Shown piece by piece: positions 1-5,979 of a stretch of 12,422 bases of DNA (within the stretch, counting starts at the first letter, position 1; every line of letters begins with the position of its first letter). The stretch spans positions 1 to 12,422 of the forward strand of contig VBGU01000048.1 of the NCBI GenBank assembly GCA_005881085.1. The letters run 5' to 3'. The notes beneath the pieces were generated by a model. The model was not told where the DNA came from. It saw only the letters and a list, made by a program, of their open reading frames with translations, and did not search any database. This DNA comes from Chloroflexota bacterium (GTDB lineage Bacteria; Chloroflexota; Limnocylindria; P2-11E). The translations under genes were made by a program, and so were the position numbers.

Positions 1-59
1 GATTTTGCGCCAGTCGTAGGCCGCGGTCATGAGAAAACACATCAAGTGGTCGCTGAGAC

Positions 60-77
60 CGCCCCCACACGGGGGTG
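60..77. other. GC-rich hairpin upstream of the sigma factor gene
   Basis: Five C (62-66) and five G (71-75) form a stem around a four-base ACAC loop, extendable by a G-T and a C-G pair to 60-77. It is followed by a moderately T-rich stretch (tgtattgattt) but no true T-run. It could be a weak terminator for a gene ending before the window or an element in the sigma factor leader. The first 129 bases otherwise hold no convincing gene. Confidence 0.3.
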
Positions 78-129
78 TATTGATTTCTGACTAGCGTCGT
101 TCTCAAACCAGATGCCCCGGAGCCCGTAG

Positions 130-762
130 ATCGTCCAGGACGCCGGCATCACCGGTGAGACGGCAAGAGGCACGCAGCAGCGCGGTATCGACGCTGCGCT
201 CGTCAAGGCCGCCCAATCCGGAGATGTCTCAGCGTTCGGGCAGCTCTACGAACGCTATCGCGACCCGGTCTATCGGTACTGCTTGTCGAGGACCGGCGCG
301 AAACACGAGGCGGAGGATCTGGTAGCCGACGTGTTCATCCGCGCGATGGAAGCGCTCGACCGGTACGAGGACCGCGGTCTTCCGTTCGTCGCGTTCCTCT
401 TCCGGATAGCGCGCAACGCCGCGATCGACCGCAGCCGCAAGACCAGGCCGGATATGTCCATCGACGAGCTCGTGAACCATCCCGAGTCAGGCCAGAACGT
501 CGAGGCCGAGGCCGCGCGCTCGATCGAGCGGGACACGCTCTTCAACGCGATGTCAAAGCTGAAGCCCGACTACCGCGAGGTGCTCCTCCTGCGTTTTGTC
601 GAGGGGTACGGTGCCGCGGATGTGGGACGCATGACCGGTCGTAGCGAAGGTGCGGTGCGCACGCTGCAGCACCGCGCCCTCGATCGCTTGCGCAAACAGC
701 TCGAGCGGTCGGGCGAGCTGTCTCTCTTCGAACGCTTGTCGGGCGCGGACGCGGCGGAATGA
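130..762 (+). CDS. ECF-type RNA polymerase sigma factor (start codon unusual)
   Basis: An extracytoplasmic-function sigma-70 factor, which would direct RNA polymerase to a small regulon under control of an anti-sigma factor. Counted from 130, sigma region 2 runs from about residue 21 to 104 (helix 'SGDVSAFGQLYERYRDPVYR', then DLVADVF at 63-69 and FRIARNAAIDRSRK at 91-104). Region 4 is at about 137-190 (LKPDYREVLLLRFVEGY, then the helix-turn-helix GRMTGRSEGAVRTLQHRALDRLRK). No ATG, GTG or TTG lies in frame between the TAG at 127-129 and the TTG at 283, yet starting at 283 would remove the conserved first helix of region 2. I place the start at ATC 130, which has GGAG at 119-122 seven bases upstream; an ATG at 112 is in frame but is followed by that TAG. 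The gene overlaps the next one by ATGA, the usual layout of a sigma/anti-sigma pair. Family certain, start uncertain. Confidence 0.88.
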   Translation: MVQDAGITGETARGTQQRGIDAALVKAAQSGDVSAFGQLYERYRDPVYRYCLSRTGAKHEAEDLVADVFIRAMEALDRYEDRGLPFVAFLFRIARNAAIDRSRKTRPDMSIDELVNHPESGQNVEAEAARSIERDTLFNAMSKLKPDYREVLLLRFVEGYGAADVGRMTGRSEGAVRTLQHRALDRLRKQLERSGELSLFERLSGADAAE

Positions 763-1676
763 TGCAGGACTCCCTCGCCCGCGCGCTCGGCACGCTCAAG
801 GGAGCGCGCATGGATGACGTCGCCGCAGACAATGTCCGCAAGCGGCTCGAGCAAGCGTGGGCCGGGCGCGCCGCGCACCGCCGCCCGCGGTTCGTCGTCC
901 CGGGGTTCGCTCGCGCGTTCGCGGTCGCTGCGCTCGTCGTCCTCGTCGCGTTCACGACGATGCGCGCGGCCGCCGACAACCCGCTGTACGGCGCGCGGGT
1001 CGCAGTCGAGGATTCGCTCGTCGCCTTCCAGTCCGACCCCGTCGGCTATCTGAGCCAGCTTTACACCGAGCGGCTGGAAGAAGCCGCCCGATTCGAAGCG
1101 ACCGGCAACGCGCTCGCGGCGTCTCGCGCACGGGGCGCGCAGAGCGAGGCGCTGCGTCTGTTGAATCAGATCTCACCCGAGCCGAACGAATCGCCCGAGC
1201 CCTCGGCGAGCACGTCGATCACGCTGCCGAGCCCGAGTCCAACGCCGGAGGTGACCGCGCCGCCGACGGAGTCTCCGACTGCTCTGCCGACGGCGACGCC
1301 GCGGCCGACGGTCGCGCGCACTCCGACCCCGCAACCTGCCACGGCCTCACCCGTCCCCACGCCGAAGCCGACGACCGCGCCGAAGCCGTCGCTGACCCCG
1401 ACGCCCGTGCCGATGAACGTCCACGCCTATGGCTACGTGCTGTACGCCGACGGATCGCCGGTGGATGGCGCGTGCGTGTCGACGTCGCTCGACGGGATGT
1501 GCGTCGCGGGGTCGATCAAGGGCAGGGTCGACCTGCAATTCACCGCCAAGAAGGGCCAGTCGATCACGCTCTACGTCCGGAACTACGACGCTTCGCGCGG
1601 CGGCACGCTCCACGGTAAGGTCACGGTCACGGTCGGCGGCCCCGAGGTTGCGCTCGGCACGATCACGCTTCGTTAG
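759..1676 (+). CDS. DUF5667-like membrane protein, probable anti-sigma partner
   Basis: A 305-residue single-pass membrane protein. Order of parts: short cytoplasmic N-terminus (1-47, basic, no HxxxCxxC zinc anti-sigma motif); one transmembrane helix at about 52-67 (FAVAALVVLVAFTTM); an extracytoplasmic helical segment at about 72-136 starting DNPLYGARVAVEDS, which resembles DUF5667 ('NPLYPvK...E' with an L..L..ERL..A pattern); a Pro/Ser/Thr linker at 140-218; and a beta-rich C-terminal domain at 220-305 resembling carboxypeptidase-regulatory or Ig-like modules, with C239 and C248 able to form a disulfide. ATG 759 overlaps the sigma factor stop at 760-762, so translation is coupled. From context it is most likely the anti-sigma or signal-sensing partner, holding the sigma factor at the membrane until an outside signal arrives. 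The short N-terminus is unlike classical zinc anti-sigma domains, so the binding role is inference. Confidence 0.8.
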   Translation: MMQDSLARALGTLKGARMDDVAADNVRKRLEQAWAGRAAHRRPRFVVPGFARAFAVAALVVLVAFTTMRAAADNPLYGARVAVEDSLVAFQSDPVGYLSQLYTERLEEAARFEATGNALAASRARGAQSEALRLLNQISPEPNESPEPSASTSITLPSPSPTPEVTAPPTESPTALPTATPRPTVARTPTPQPATASPVPTPKPTTAPKPSLTPTPVPMNVHAYGYVLYADGSPVDGACVSTSLDGMCVAGSIKGRVDLQFTAKKGQSITLYVRNYDASRGGTLHGKVTVTVGGPEVALGTITLR

Positions 1677-1684
1677 TCGGGGTC

Positions 1685-1867
1685 AGCTGCGCCGGGGTCT
1701 TCTACGCTCGGCCCCTCGTGGGATCGCTCGCATCCGGGGAGCAGCGCCGGGGTCTTCTTCGCTCGGCCCCTCGTGGGATCGCGATGGACCGCCGCGAAGG
1801 GGCCGCTCGCTCAGAAGACCCCGACGCTGCCCACTCACCCGCTCGCTCAGAAGGCCCCGAGGCTGCT
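1685..1867. repeat. Nested direct and inverted repeat block (hairpin forming)
   Basis: Two direct copies of a 43-base arm lie at 1685-1727 and 1740-1782 (2 mismatches, core ccggggtcttct). They are followed by two direct copies of a reverse arm at 1803-1830 and 1839-1866 (28 bases, 2 mismatches, core agaagaccccg). Bases 1741-1758 pair with 1813-1830 at 17 of 18 positions, and 1764-1773 pair with 1795-1805 with one bulge inside that stem. The outer copies can also pair, so the order is A-A'-B'-B, nested. The block fills most of the 276-base gap 1677-1952, where I see no gene. There is no T-run, so it is not a classical intrinsic terminator. It may be a REP/BIME-like element or a strong RNA or DNA secondary structure that ends transcription of the sigma operon. 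Confidence 0.7.
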
Positions 1868-1952
1868 CAACAGGCTTCGCTAATCAGAGCGGACTAGGAC
1901 CCCGTACCGCTAGCCGATGCACTGCGCGACGCGATGTCGCGTTTTGCCGGGT

Positions 1953-2153
1953 ATGAGACCGCTTCTCGCGTCCGCACTCTTCGCTCTCGGCTGCAGCTTC
2001 GCGCTGGTGGCGCTGCGCGGTGGTGAGAGCGTCCTCGCCGCCGTCACTCTCATGGCCGCCTGCTCGACGGGCGCGGCGATGATCCGGCTACTCGGGACGA
2101 CTCAGCTCGTCGATGACGTCAACGACGCCAGGGACGTCGCCCGCGACCGCTAG
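1953..2153 (+). CDS. Small two-helix membrane protein, unknown function
   Basis: A 66-residue hypothetical protein with two hydrophobic segments: about 3-20 (PLLASALFALGCSFALVA) and about 26-46 (VLAAVTLMAACSTGAAMI), followed by a polar, mostly acidic tail. Third codon positions are strongly G/C, like the proven genes here, which favours a real gene. The frame is also open from an ATG at 1917, but the twelve extra residues (rich in Cys and Arg) look non-coding and the hydrophobic start at 1953 is more natural. No clear ribosome binding site. Its last 66 bases run antisense to the 3' end of the BON gene, and its tail is the mirror of the well-conserved BON C-terminus, which lowers confidence. 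I do not recognise a family. Confidence 0.45.
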   Translation: MRPLLASALFALGCSFALVALRGGESVLAAVTLMAACSTGAAMIRLLGTTQLVDDVNDARDVARDR

Positions 2154-2531
2154 CGCGTTCTCGGCATCCTCCTCGTCCTCGATCATCCCCTGTACGCGAA
2201 CGACTCCCCGCGCCACACCCACCTTTAAGTGGAGATGAGCCGTGCTCGCGTCGAGCCGTAGCGCGCGGTGAACCAGATCCTCGAGCGCTTCATCGGATGG
2301 GACGCCCCGCGTGGCCGCGGTGGGATGCCGCTCGAGCGCCTCGCCCGTTCCAAAACCGCCGGCGATTTGCGTCTCGCCCTTTTCGTCGACGCGCACGACC
2401 GGGTCGGTCGGCGCAAAGTAGGGCTCCGCCTCCTCGACGGCTTCGGTGGGATCGCTCTCGACCGGCTGGTCGAACGGCTCGATTTCGATCTCGGAATCGG
2501 GGATGCCGTTTGTGTTCTGGCGATCTTTCAT
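2088..2531 (-). CDS. BON-domain protein
   Basis: A 147-residue protein. Residues 1-75 are acidic and probably disordered (EIEIEPF, EEAEPYFAPTDPVVRVDEK, QIAGGFGTG). Residues about 80-145 form one BON domain: a helix (SDEALEDLVHRALRLD), a strand pair (HLHLKVGVARGVVRVQGMI), a second helix (DEEDAENALAVAGDV) and the final strand PGVVDVIDEL, with the characteristic glycines. BON domains are found in proteins that bind membranes or other envelope components (OsmY family). No signal peptide or transmembrane helix is visible here, so this copy is probably cytoplasmic. It follows the M20 peptidase on the same strand after 34 bases and is likely co-transcribed. No Shine-Dalgarno is evident before the ATG. 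Family confident, cellular role unknown. Confidence 0.85.
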   Translation of the reverse strand: MKDRQNTNGIPDSEIEIEPFDQPVESDPTEAVEEAEPYFAPTDPVVRVDEKGETQIAGGFGTGEALERHPTAATRGVPSDEALEDLVHRALRLDASTAHLHLKVGVARGVVRVQGMIEDEEDAENALAVAGDVPGVVDVIDELSRPE

Positions 2532-2565
2532 GCCGGTCGACGCCGCACGACGCGTGCCGAAGGCC

Positions 2566-3912
2566 CTAGTTGGCGGCGAGGTACTCGAAGAAGAGCGCCT
2601 CCGCGAGCGTCGACCGCTCCAAATCCTTGAGGTCGACGCTTTCGTCCTCGGAGTGCGCGTTCGAGAAGGGGTCGCCCGCGCCGGTCAAAAGAAGGGTGGC
2701 CTTCGGGAACGCCTTCGCGAAGTCGGCCACGAACGGGATCGTCCCGCCGGCGCCCATGAAGACAGGGTCGCGGTCGAATGCTTCTTTCATCGCGCGGCGC
2801 ATCGCGTCGTAAGCGGCCCCCTTGCCCTCGAGCTTGTACGGTTTTCCGGACCCGCGCGGCGTGATCGAGACCTCGGCGCCCCAAGGCACGTGCGTCCGAA
2901 GATGCTCGGCCAGCGCCTTGAGAGCGGCATCCGCATCCTGACCGGGTGGGATACGCATGGACACACGCGCCTTCGCCGACGGCACGAGCTGGTTCGTTGA
3001 TTCGGTGAGCTTGGGCGCGTCGATCCCAAGGATCGAGATCGAGGGCTTCATCCACATGCGGTCGGTGATCCCGCCCTCGCCGATGAGCTTCGTTCCCGGC
3101 CGCAACCCAACTTGCTTCCGAAGCTCGGCCTCTTCGAGGTCGAGCGGGTCGGCCTTCCCGCGGGCGATCCCCGCGACCGCGACGTTGCCGCGATCGTCGT
3201 GCAGGGTGGCGAGCGTCTTCGCCAGCACGGTGAGCGCATCGGGCACCGGGCCGCCAAATTCCCCCGAGTGGACCGCGTGATCAAGCGTCCGGACTTCGAT
3301 GTCGCACGCAACGATCCCGCGCAGCGAGATCGTGAGACCGGGCTGGCCCGTGCGCCAGTTTCCCGAGTCCGCGAGGATCACAGCGTCGGCGCGCAGCTCG
3401 TTGCCGTATTCGTCCAGGAACTTCGCGAGGTTGGGCGACCCCCATTCCTCCTCGCCTTCGACGAACACGGTCACGCCGATCGGCGGCCGCGAATCGTGCG
3501 CACGCAGCGCGCCCGCGTGCATGACGATCCCGCACTTGTCGTCGGACGTTCCGCGGCCGTAGAGCCGTCCGTTCTTTTCGATCGGCTCGAACGGATCTGA
3601 GTGCCAGAGATCGCGCCCGCCAGTCGGTTGAACGTCGTGGTGCGCGTACAGAAGGACGGTCGGGGCACCGGCCGGGGCGGCGACGTGCCCGATGACCGCG
3701 GGGACACCCTCGATCTCGACGATCTTTGTCTCGCAGCCGGCGTCGCGAAGGATCTTCCCGGTCGCCTCGGCCGAACGCCGCAGCTGCGACGGGTCGTGAC
3801 CGGGGTGGCTGATCGAGGGAATGCGGACGAGGGTCTCGAGCTCCGCCCGGATGCGAGGCATGTCCTCGGTGACGCGATCGCCCAGCGTCGCGGAAGAGGA
3901 TTGTGTCTTCAC
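2566..3912 (-). CDS. M20-family zinc dipeptidase / amidohydrolase
   Basis: A di-zinc metallopeptidase of clan MH, closest in motif style to the bacterial dipeptidase/carnosinase (CNDP-like) branch; it would cleave dipeptides or acyl-amino acids in the cytoplasm, as no signal peptide is seen. From GTG 3912 the protein has 448 residues, normal for the family. Visible residues: YAHHDVQP with H91 and D93; GRGTSDDKCG with bridging D124; EGEEEWGS with catalytic E155 and metal ligand E156; ADSGNW with ligand D182; HSGEFGG in the lid domain; GAGGTIPF; and NAHSEDE near the end with the last histidine ligand. The frame stays open to 4083, but the extra 57 residues do not resemble the family and overlap the promoter and start of the divergent gene at 4046, so I use GTG 3912 (ATG at 3861 is an alternative). 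Substrate cannot be told from sequence. Confidence 0.93.
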   Translation of the reverse strand: MKTQSSSATLGDRVTEDMPRIRAELETLVRIPSISHPGHDPSQLRRSAEATGKILRDAGCETKIVEIEGVPAVIGHVAAPAGAPTVLLYAHHDVQPTGGRDLWHSDPFEPIEKNGRLYGRGTSDDKCGIVMHAGALRAHDSRPPIGVTVFVEGEEEWGSPNLAKFLDEYGNELRADAVILADSGNWRTGQPGLTISLRGIVACDIEVRTLDHAVHSGEFGGPVPDALTVLAKTLATLHDDRGNVAVAGIARGKADPLDLEEAELRKQVGLRPGTKLIGEGGITDRMWMKPSISILGIDAPKLTESTNQLVPSAKARVSMRIPPGQDADAALKALAEHLRTHVPWGAEVSITPRGSGKPYKLEGKGAAYDAMRRAMKEAFDRDPVFMGAGGTIPFVADFAKAFPKATLLLTGAGDPFSNAHSEDESVDLKDLERSTLAEALFFEYLAAN

Positions 3913-4009
3913 GGAGAAAAGCAGCCTACTCCCGCCCGGATCCGGCCGCGTAAAACACAACGCCGGAGGATCGATTCCGTTGCGGTTGGACTCTGGTACC
4001 TCCGCGACA

Positions 4010-4038
4010 TTGACCGAAACGTGCCGCCCAAATTGAAT
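4010..4038 (+). promoter_or_regulatory. Sigma-70-like promoter for the gene at 4046, probably leaderless
   Basis: TTGACC at 4010-4015 (5 of 6 to the -35 consensus), a 17-base spacer, and TTGAAT at 4033-4038 (4 of 6 to the -10 consensus). Seven bases separate the -10 box from ATG 4046, so transcription should begin at or next to the start codon, giving a leaderless mRNA. This also argues against the upstream ATG at 4037. Confidence 0.55.
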
Positions 4039-4045
4039 GCACCCC

Positions 4046-4288
4046 ATGAAGAACCCCACATGGCCGAAAGCTCTAGCGTTCATTGGCTTCGCGATCTTCG
4101 GGCTTGCGCTCGCGTACTACTCGACGGCGATCGCGACCGCCGGCGTGACGGCGCGGATCCTTGGGTCAGACCGCTCGGGCGACTGGCTCACCACGGGTAG
4201 TGCCGTTCTCATGGTCGGCATCGCGGCCGCCGCAGCGTTCGGCTTCCTCGCGCTCACGAACCTTCGCGCGCTCATGCGTCGCGGCTAG
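4046..4288 (+). CDS. Small two-helix membrane protein, unknown function
   Basis: An 80-residue hypothetical inner-membrane protein. Two hydrophobic segments are clear: about 8-30 (ALAFIGFAIFGLALAYYSTA and following) and about 52-72 (GSAVLMVGIAAAAAFGFLAL). They are joined by a polar loop (ARILGSDRSGDWLTT), and a basic tail LRALMRRG suggests the C-terminus is inside. Codon use is strongly G/C at third positions, as in neighbouring genes. ATG 4046 is chosen because the promoter at 4010-4038 places transcription start there; an in-frame ATG at 4037 overlaps the -10 box. The gene is divergent from the peptidase, and its TAG stop interlocks with the MFS stop through the shared CTAG at 4285-4288. 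No family recognised. Confidence 0.65.
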   Translation: MKNPTWPKALAFIGFAIFGLALAYYSTAIATAGVTARILGSDRSGDWLTTGSAVLMVGIAAAAAFGFLALTNLRALMRRG

Positions 4289-5634
4289 GCCCCTCTTTTG
4301 AGTTCGGGCGCCGGAGTACGGTAGGAGACGACCTCCGGCGCCCAGAGCGCGACACCGACGACGCTGAGCAGGGTCACGAGTCCTCCGGATACCACCGAGA
4401 ACATCGGGGACACGAGATCCGCCACGACTCCCGACTCCACCTGACCGAGATACGGGCCGCCCAGGAAGAACATCGAGCTGATCGCGACGAGGCGGCCACG
4501 CAAATGATCGGGTACCACCGTAAGCAAGATGGTGCTGCGGAAGATCGCGCTGACGGTGTCCGCGCCCTGCGCGATCGCGATGAAGACGAGTGCAGGGATG
4601 AACAGGCCATCGTTCATGAGGCCGAACGCCGCGATGGCGAAGCCCCATGCCGCGACCGCGAGCAGCACCGCCACTCCCTGACGCCGCACGCGCCTGGTCC
4701 ATCCCGAAGTAAGCGCGGCGACGAGTGAGCCGACGCCCGGAGCGGCAAAGAGGAGCCCGAGCCCCTGCGGCCCGACCGCGAAGATGCGGTCGGCATAGAA
4801 AGGGAAGAGCGCTCGCGGCGAGCCGAAGAACGTCGCGAGGAAGTCGAGCAGCATGGTCCCGAAGAGGATGCGATTCGCGCGGAAATGCGCGAGTCCTTCG
4901 ACGAGCGCGCGACCGACCGGCAGATGGACGCGGACCTCGCGAGGCGGCGCGACGAGAGCGGTCACGGCGACGATCGCCACCGCGAACGACGCGACATCGA
5001 TCCAGTAGGCGCCGGCGACACCGAACGTGAGGATCACGACGCCCGCAAGAGCAGGGCCCGCGATGGCGGCGGTCTGGAAGAGGACCTGGTTCAGGGCCAT
5101 TGCCGCCGGTAGCTGCTGGCGCTGCACGAGGCTCGGCGTAAGCGCACCGCGCGCAGGACCATCGAGAGCCGAGAAGGCCGCGCCGATCGCGGTGAACGCG
5201 TACAGGTAGACCACGTTCGCGAGCCCAAGCTGCGTTCCGATCGCGAGCCCGGCCGAGCACGCGGCGAGGCCGATCTGCGTGACGATGAGCAGCCGCCGCC
5301 GGTCGACCCGATCGGCGATGACCCCACCGAAGAGCGCGAGCGATATCAAGGGGATCGCCTGGAAGAGTCCGATGAGCCCGACGTCCAGCGACGAGCCCGT
5401 CAGCAGATAGATCTGGTAGGGGATGGCCACGAGACGCAGCTGCGTCCCGGTGAGGGACACAAGCTGCCCGAACCAGAGCAGCCGGAACGAGCGCGATTCG
5501 CGGAGGGGCGAGATGTCGATCAGGGCGGTTGAGACTAGCCGGAGCCGCGAGTGCTCGGCTTGTACGAATCGGCCACTTGTAGAGTCAGGCGATGTACCGG
5601 GCTGGCGACGCCCCATCGCACGAGCTCGCGACAT
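4285..5634 (-). CDS. MFS transporter, EntS-like exporter family (MFS_3)
   Basis: A major facilitator superfamily permease with about twelve transmembrane helices, most like the MFS_3/EntS group of siderophore and drug exporters. It starts with ISPLRESRSFRLLWFGQLVS, then the helix-2/3 loop motif A GGVIADRVDRRRLL, then a conserved helix-4/5 region FSALDGPARGALTPSLV and the second-half loop DHLRGRLVAISSMFFLGGP. Conserved sequence begins only near residue 39. ATGs at 5634 and 5616 give a non-conserved extension that overlaps the regulator facing it. A CTG at 5523 lies 8 bases after a TAGTCT box (5537-5532) and would be a natural leaderless start, so the true 5' end may be 5523. The divergent AraC-type gene is the likely regulator. 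Substrate unknown; efflux of a small molecule is inference from the family. Confidence 0.9.
   Translation of the reverse strand: MSRARAMGRRQPGTSPDSTSGRFVQAEHSRLRLVSTALIDISPLRESRSFRLLWFGQLVSLTGTQLRLVAIPYQIYLLTGSSLDVGLIGLFQAIPLISLALFGGVIADRVDRRRLLIVTQIGLAACSAGLAIGTQLGLANVVYLYAFTAIGAAFSALDGPARGALTPSLVQRQQLPAAMALNQVLFQTAAIAGPALAGVVILTFGVAGAYWIDVASFAVAIVAVTALVAPPREVRVHLPVGRALVEGLAHFRANRILFGTMLLDFLATFFGSPRALFPFYADRIFAVGPQGLGLLFAAPGVGSLVAALTSGWTRRVRRQGVAVLLAVAAWGFAIAAFGLMNDGLFIPALVFIAIAQGADTVSAIFRSTILLTVVPDHLRGRLVAISSMFFLGGPYLGQVESGVVADLVSPMFSVVSGGLVTLLSVVGVALWAPEVVSYRTPAPELKRGA
5532..5585. promoter_or_regulatory. Candidate divergent leaderless promoters between MFS and AraC-type genes
   Basis: On the plus strand TAGAGT (5580-5585) stands 6 bases before ATG 5592, the apparent original start of the regulator. 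On the minus strand TAGTCT (5537-5532) stands 8 bases before CTG 5523, where conserved MFS sequence begins. Both fit the TANNNT -10 element of leaderless genes, leaving 68 bases of shared control region. No good -35 boxes are seen on either side. Confidence 0.35.
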
Positions 5635-5676
5635 GGATCTCGGCGAGCTGGCGTGAAACGGTCACCGCCGGATCGC
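5592..5676 (+). pseudogene. Possible remnant of the AraC regulator's N-terminal sensor domain
   Basis: Read from ATG 5592, this stretch gives MYRAGDAPSHELATWISASW and then RETVTAGSHENG. It looks like the start of the sensor domain (DUF6597-like, 'yR...Ps..La..v...W') that normally precedes this type of AraC helix-turn-helix. Codons here have G/C-rich third positions, whereas the frame continuous with the DNA-binding domain has poor codons in the same stretch. The frame then shifts, and roughly 130-150 residues expected between sensor start and DNA-binding domain are absent. Deletion with frameshift is my inference; chance similarity is possible over so short a stretch. Confidence 0.35.
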
Positions 5677-5979
5677 ATGAAAACGGAGTTCGCCCGCTCG
5701 CAGCGGACTGTGCGAGAAATCGCGAGCGACGTCGGCCTCTCGGAACGTCAGCTGTTCCGGCGCTGCATCGACGAGGTCGGCTACGGCCCCAAACACCTCG
5801 TGCGCGTTCTGAGACTGCAGCGGCTCCTCAGGCTCGCCCGGCGCCTACCCGGCGCGAGTCTGGCCGGACTCGCGGCAGCGGCGGGCTACACGGATCAGTC
5901 GCATATGTCCCGCGAATGCCGCGCTCTCACGGGCGTCACGCCCGCCCGGCTTGTCCGCTCCCAGCGCCATCTCCTTTGA
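5677..5979 (+). CDS. AraC-family DNA-binding domain, sensor domain missing
   Basis: A 100-residue protein from ATG 5677 that is almost entirely an AraC/XylS DNA-binding domain (HTH_18). The first helix-turn-helix is at about 11-35 (TVREIASDVGLSERQLFRRC), followed by the linker helix GYGPKHLVRVLRLQRLLRL. The second is at about 62-86 (LAGLAAAAGYTDQSHMSREC), then the conserved end ALTGVTPARLVR. Full-length relatives carry a sensor domain of about 150-170 residues in front; here none fits, and the frame upstream (open from 5551) has codons unlike coding DNA. The DNA-binding core has no visible damage, so it might still act as a constitutive repressor or activator, most likely of the divergent MFS gene, or be a decaying gene. 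Its last 44 bases overlap the 3' end of the ATPase gene on the other strand. Confidence 0.7.
   Translation: MKTEFARSQRTVREIASDVGLSERQLFRRCIDEVGYGPKHLVRVLRLQRLLRLARRLPGASLAGLAAAAGYTDQSHMSRECRALTGVTPARLVRSQRHLL

Noticed and set aside
1..30. A minus-strand ATG at 30 reading ten codons off the left edge (MTAAYDWRKI)
   Set aside because: Too short to judge, no ribosome site or promoter evident; it could be a divergent gene but cannot be supported from ten codons.
29..94. A 21-codon plus-strand frame upstream of the sigma factor, possibly a leader peptide
   Set aside because: No Shine-Dalgarno, not rich in any regulatory amino acid, and it reads through the GC hairpin; likely chance.
1685..1867. 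Repeat block considered as a CRISPR array or tandem repeat
   Set aside because: Only two copies in each direction, irregular spacing, copies inverted relative to one another, and no cas genes.
3913..4083. 57-residue N-terminal extension of the M20 peptidase
   Set aside because: Does not resemble the family, covers the divergent promoter and the start of the gene at 4046; GTG 3912 gives the normal length.
4166..5260. A 364-codon minus-strand frame overlapping the MFS gene in another frame
   Set aside because: Arg/Gly/Ala-rich composition and a complete MFS protein in the overlapping frame show it is a shadow.
5551..5676. Upstream in-frame extension of the AraC-type domain from ATG 5551
   Set aside because: Codon use is poor and the translated residues match no sensor domain; it also lies across the divergent promoter region.
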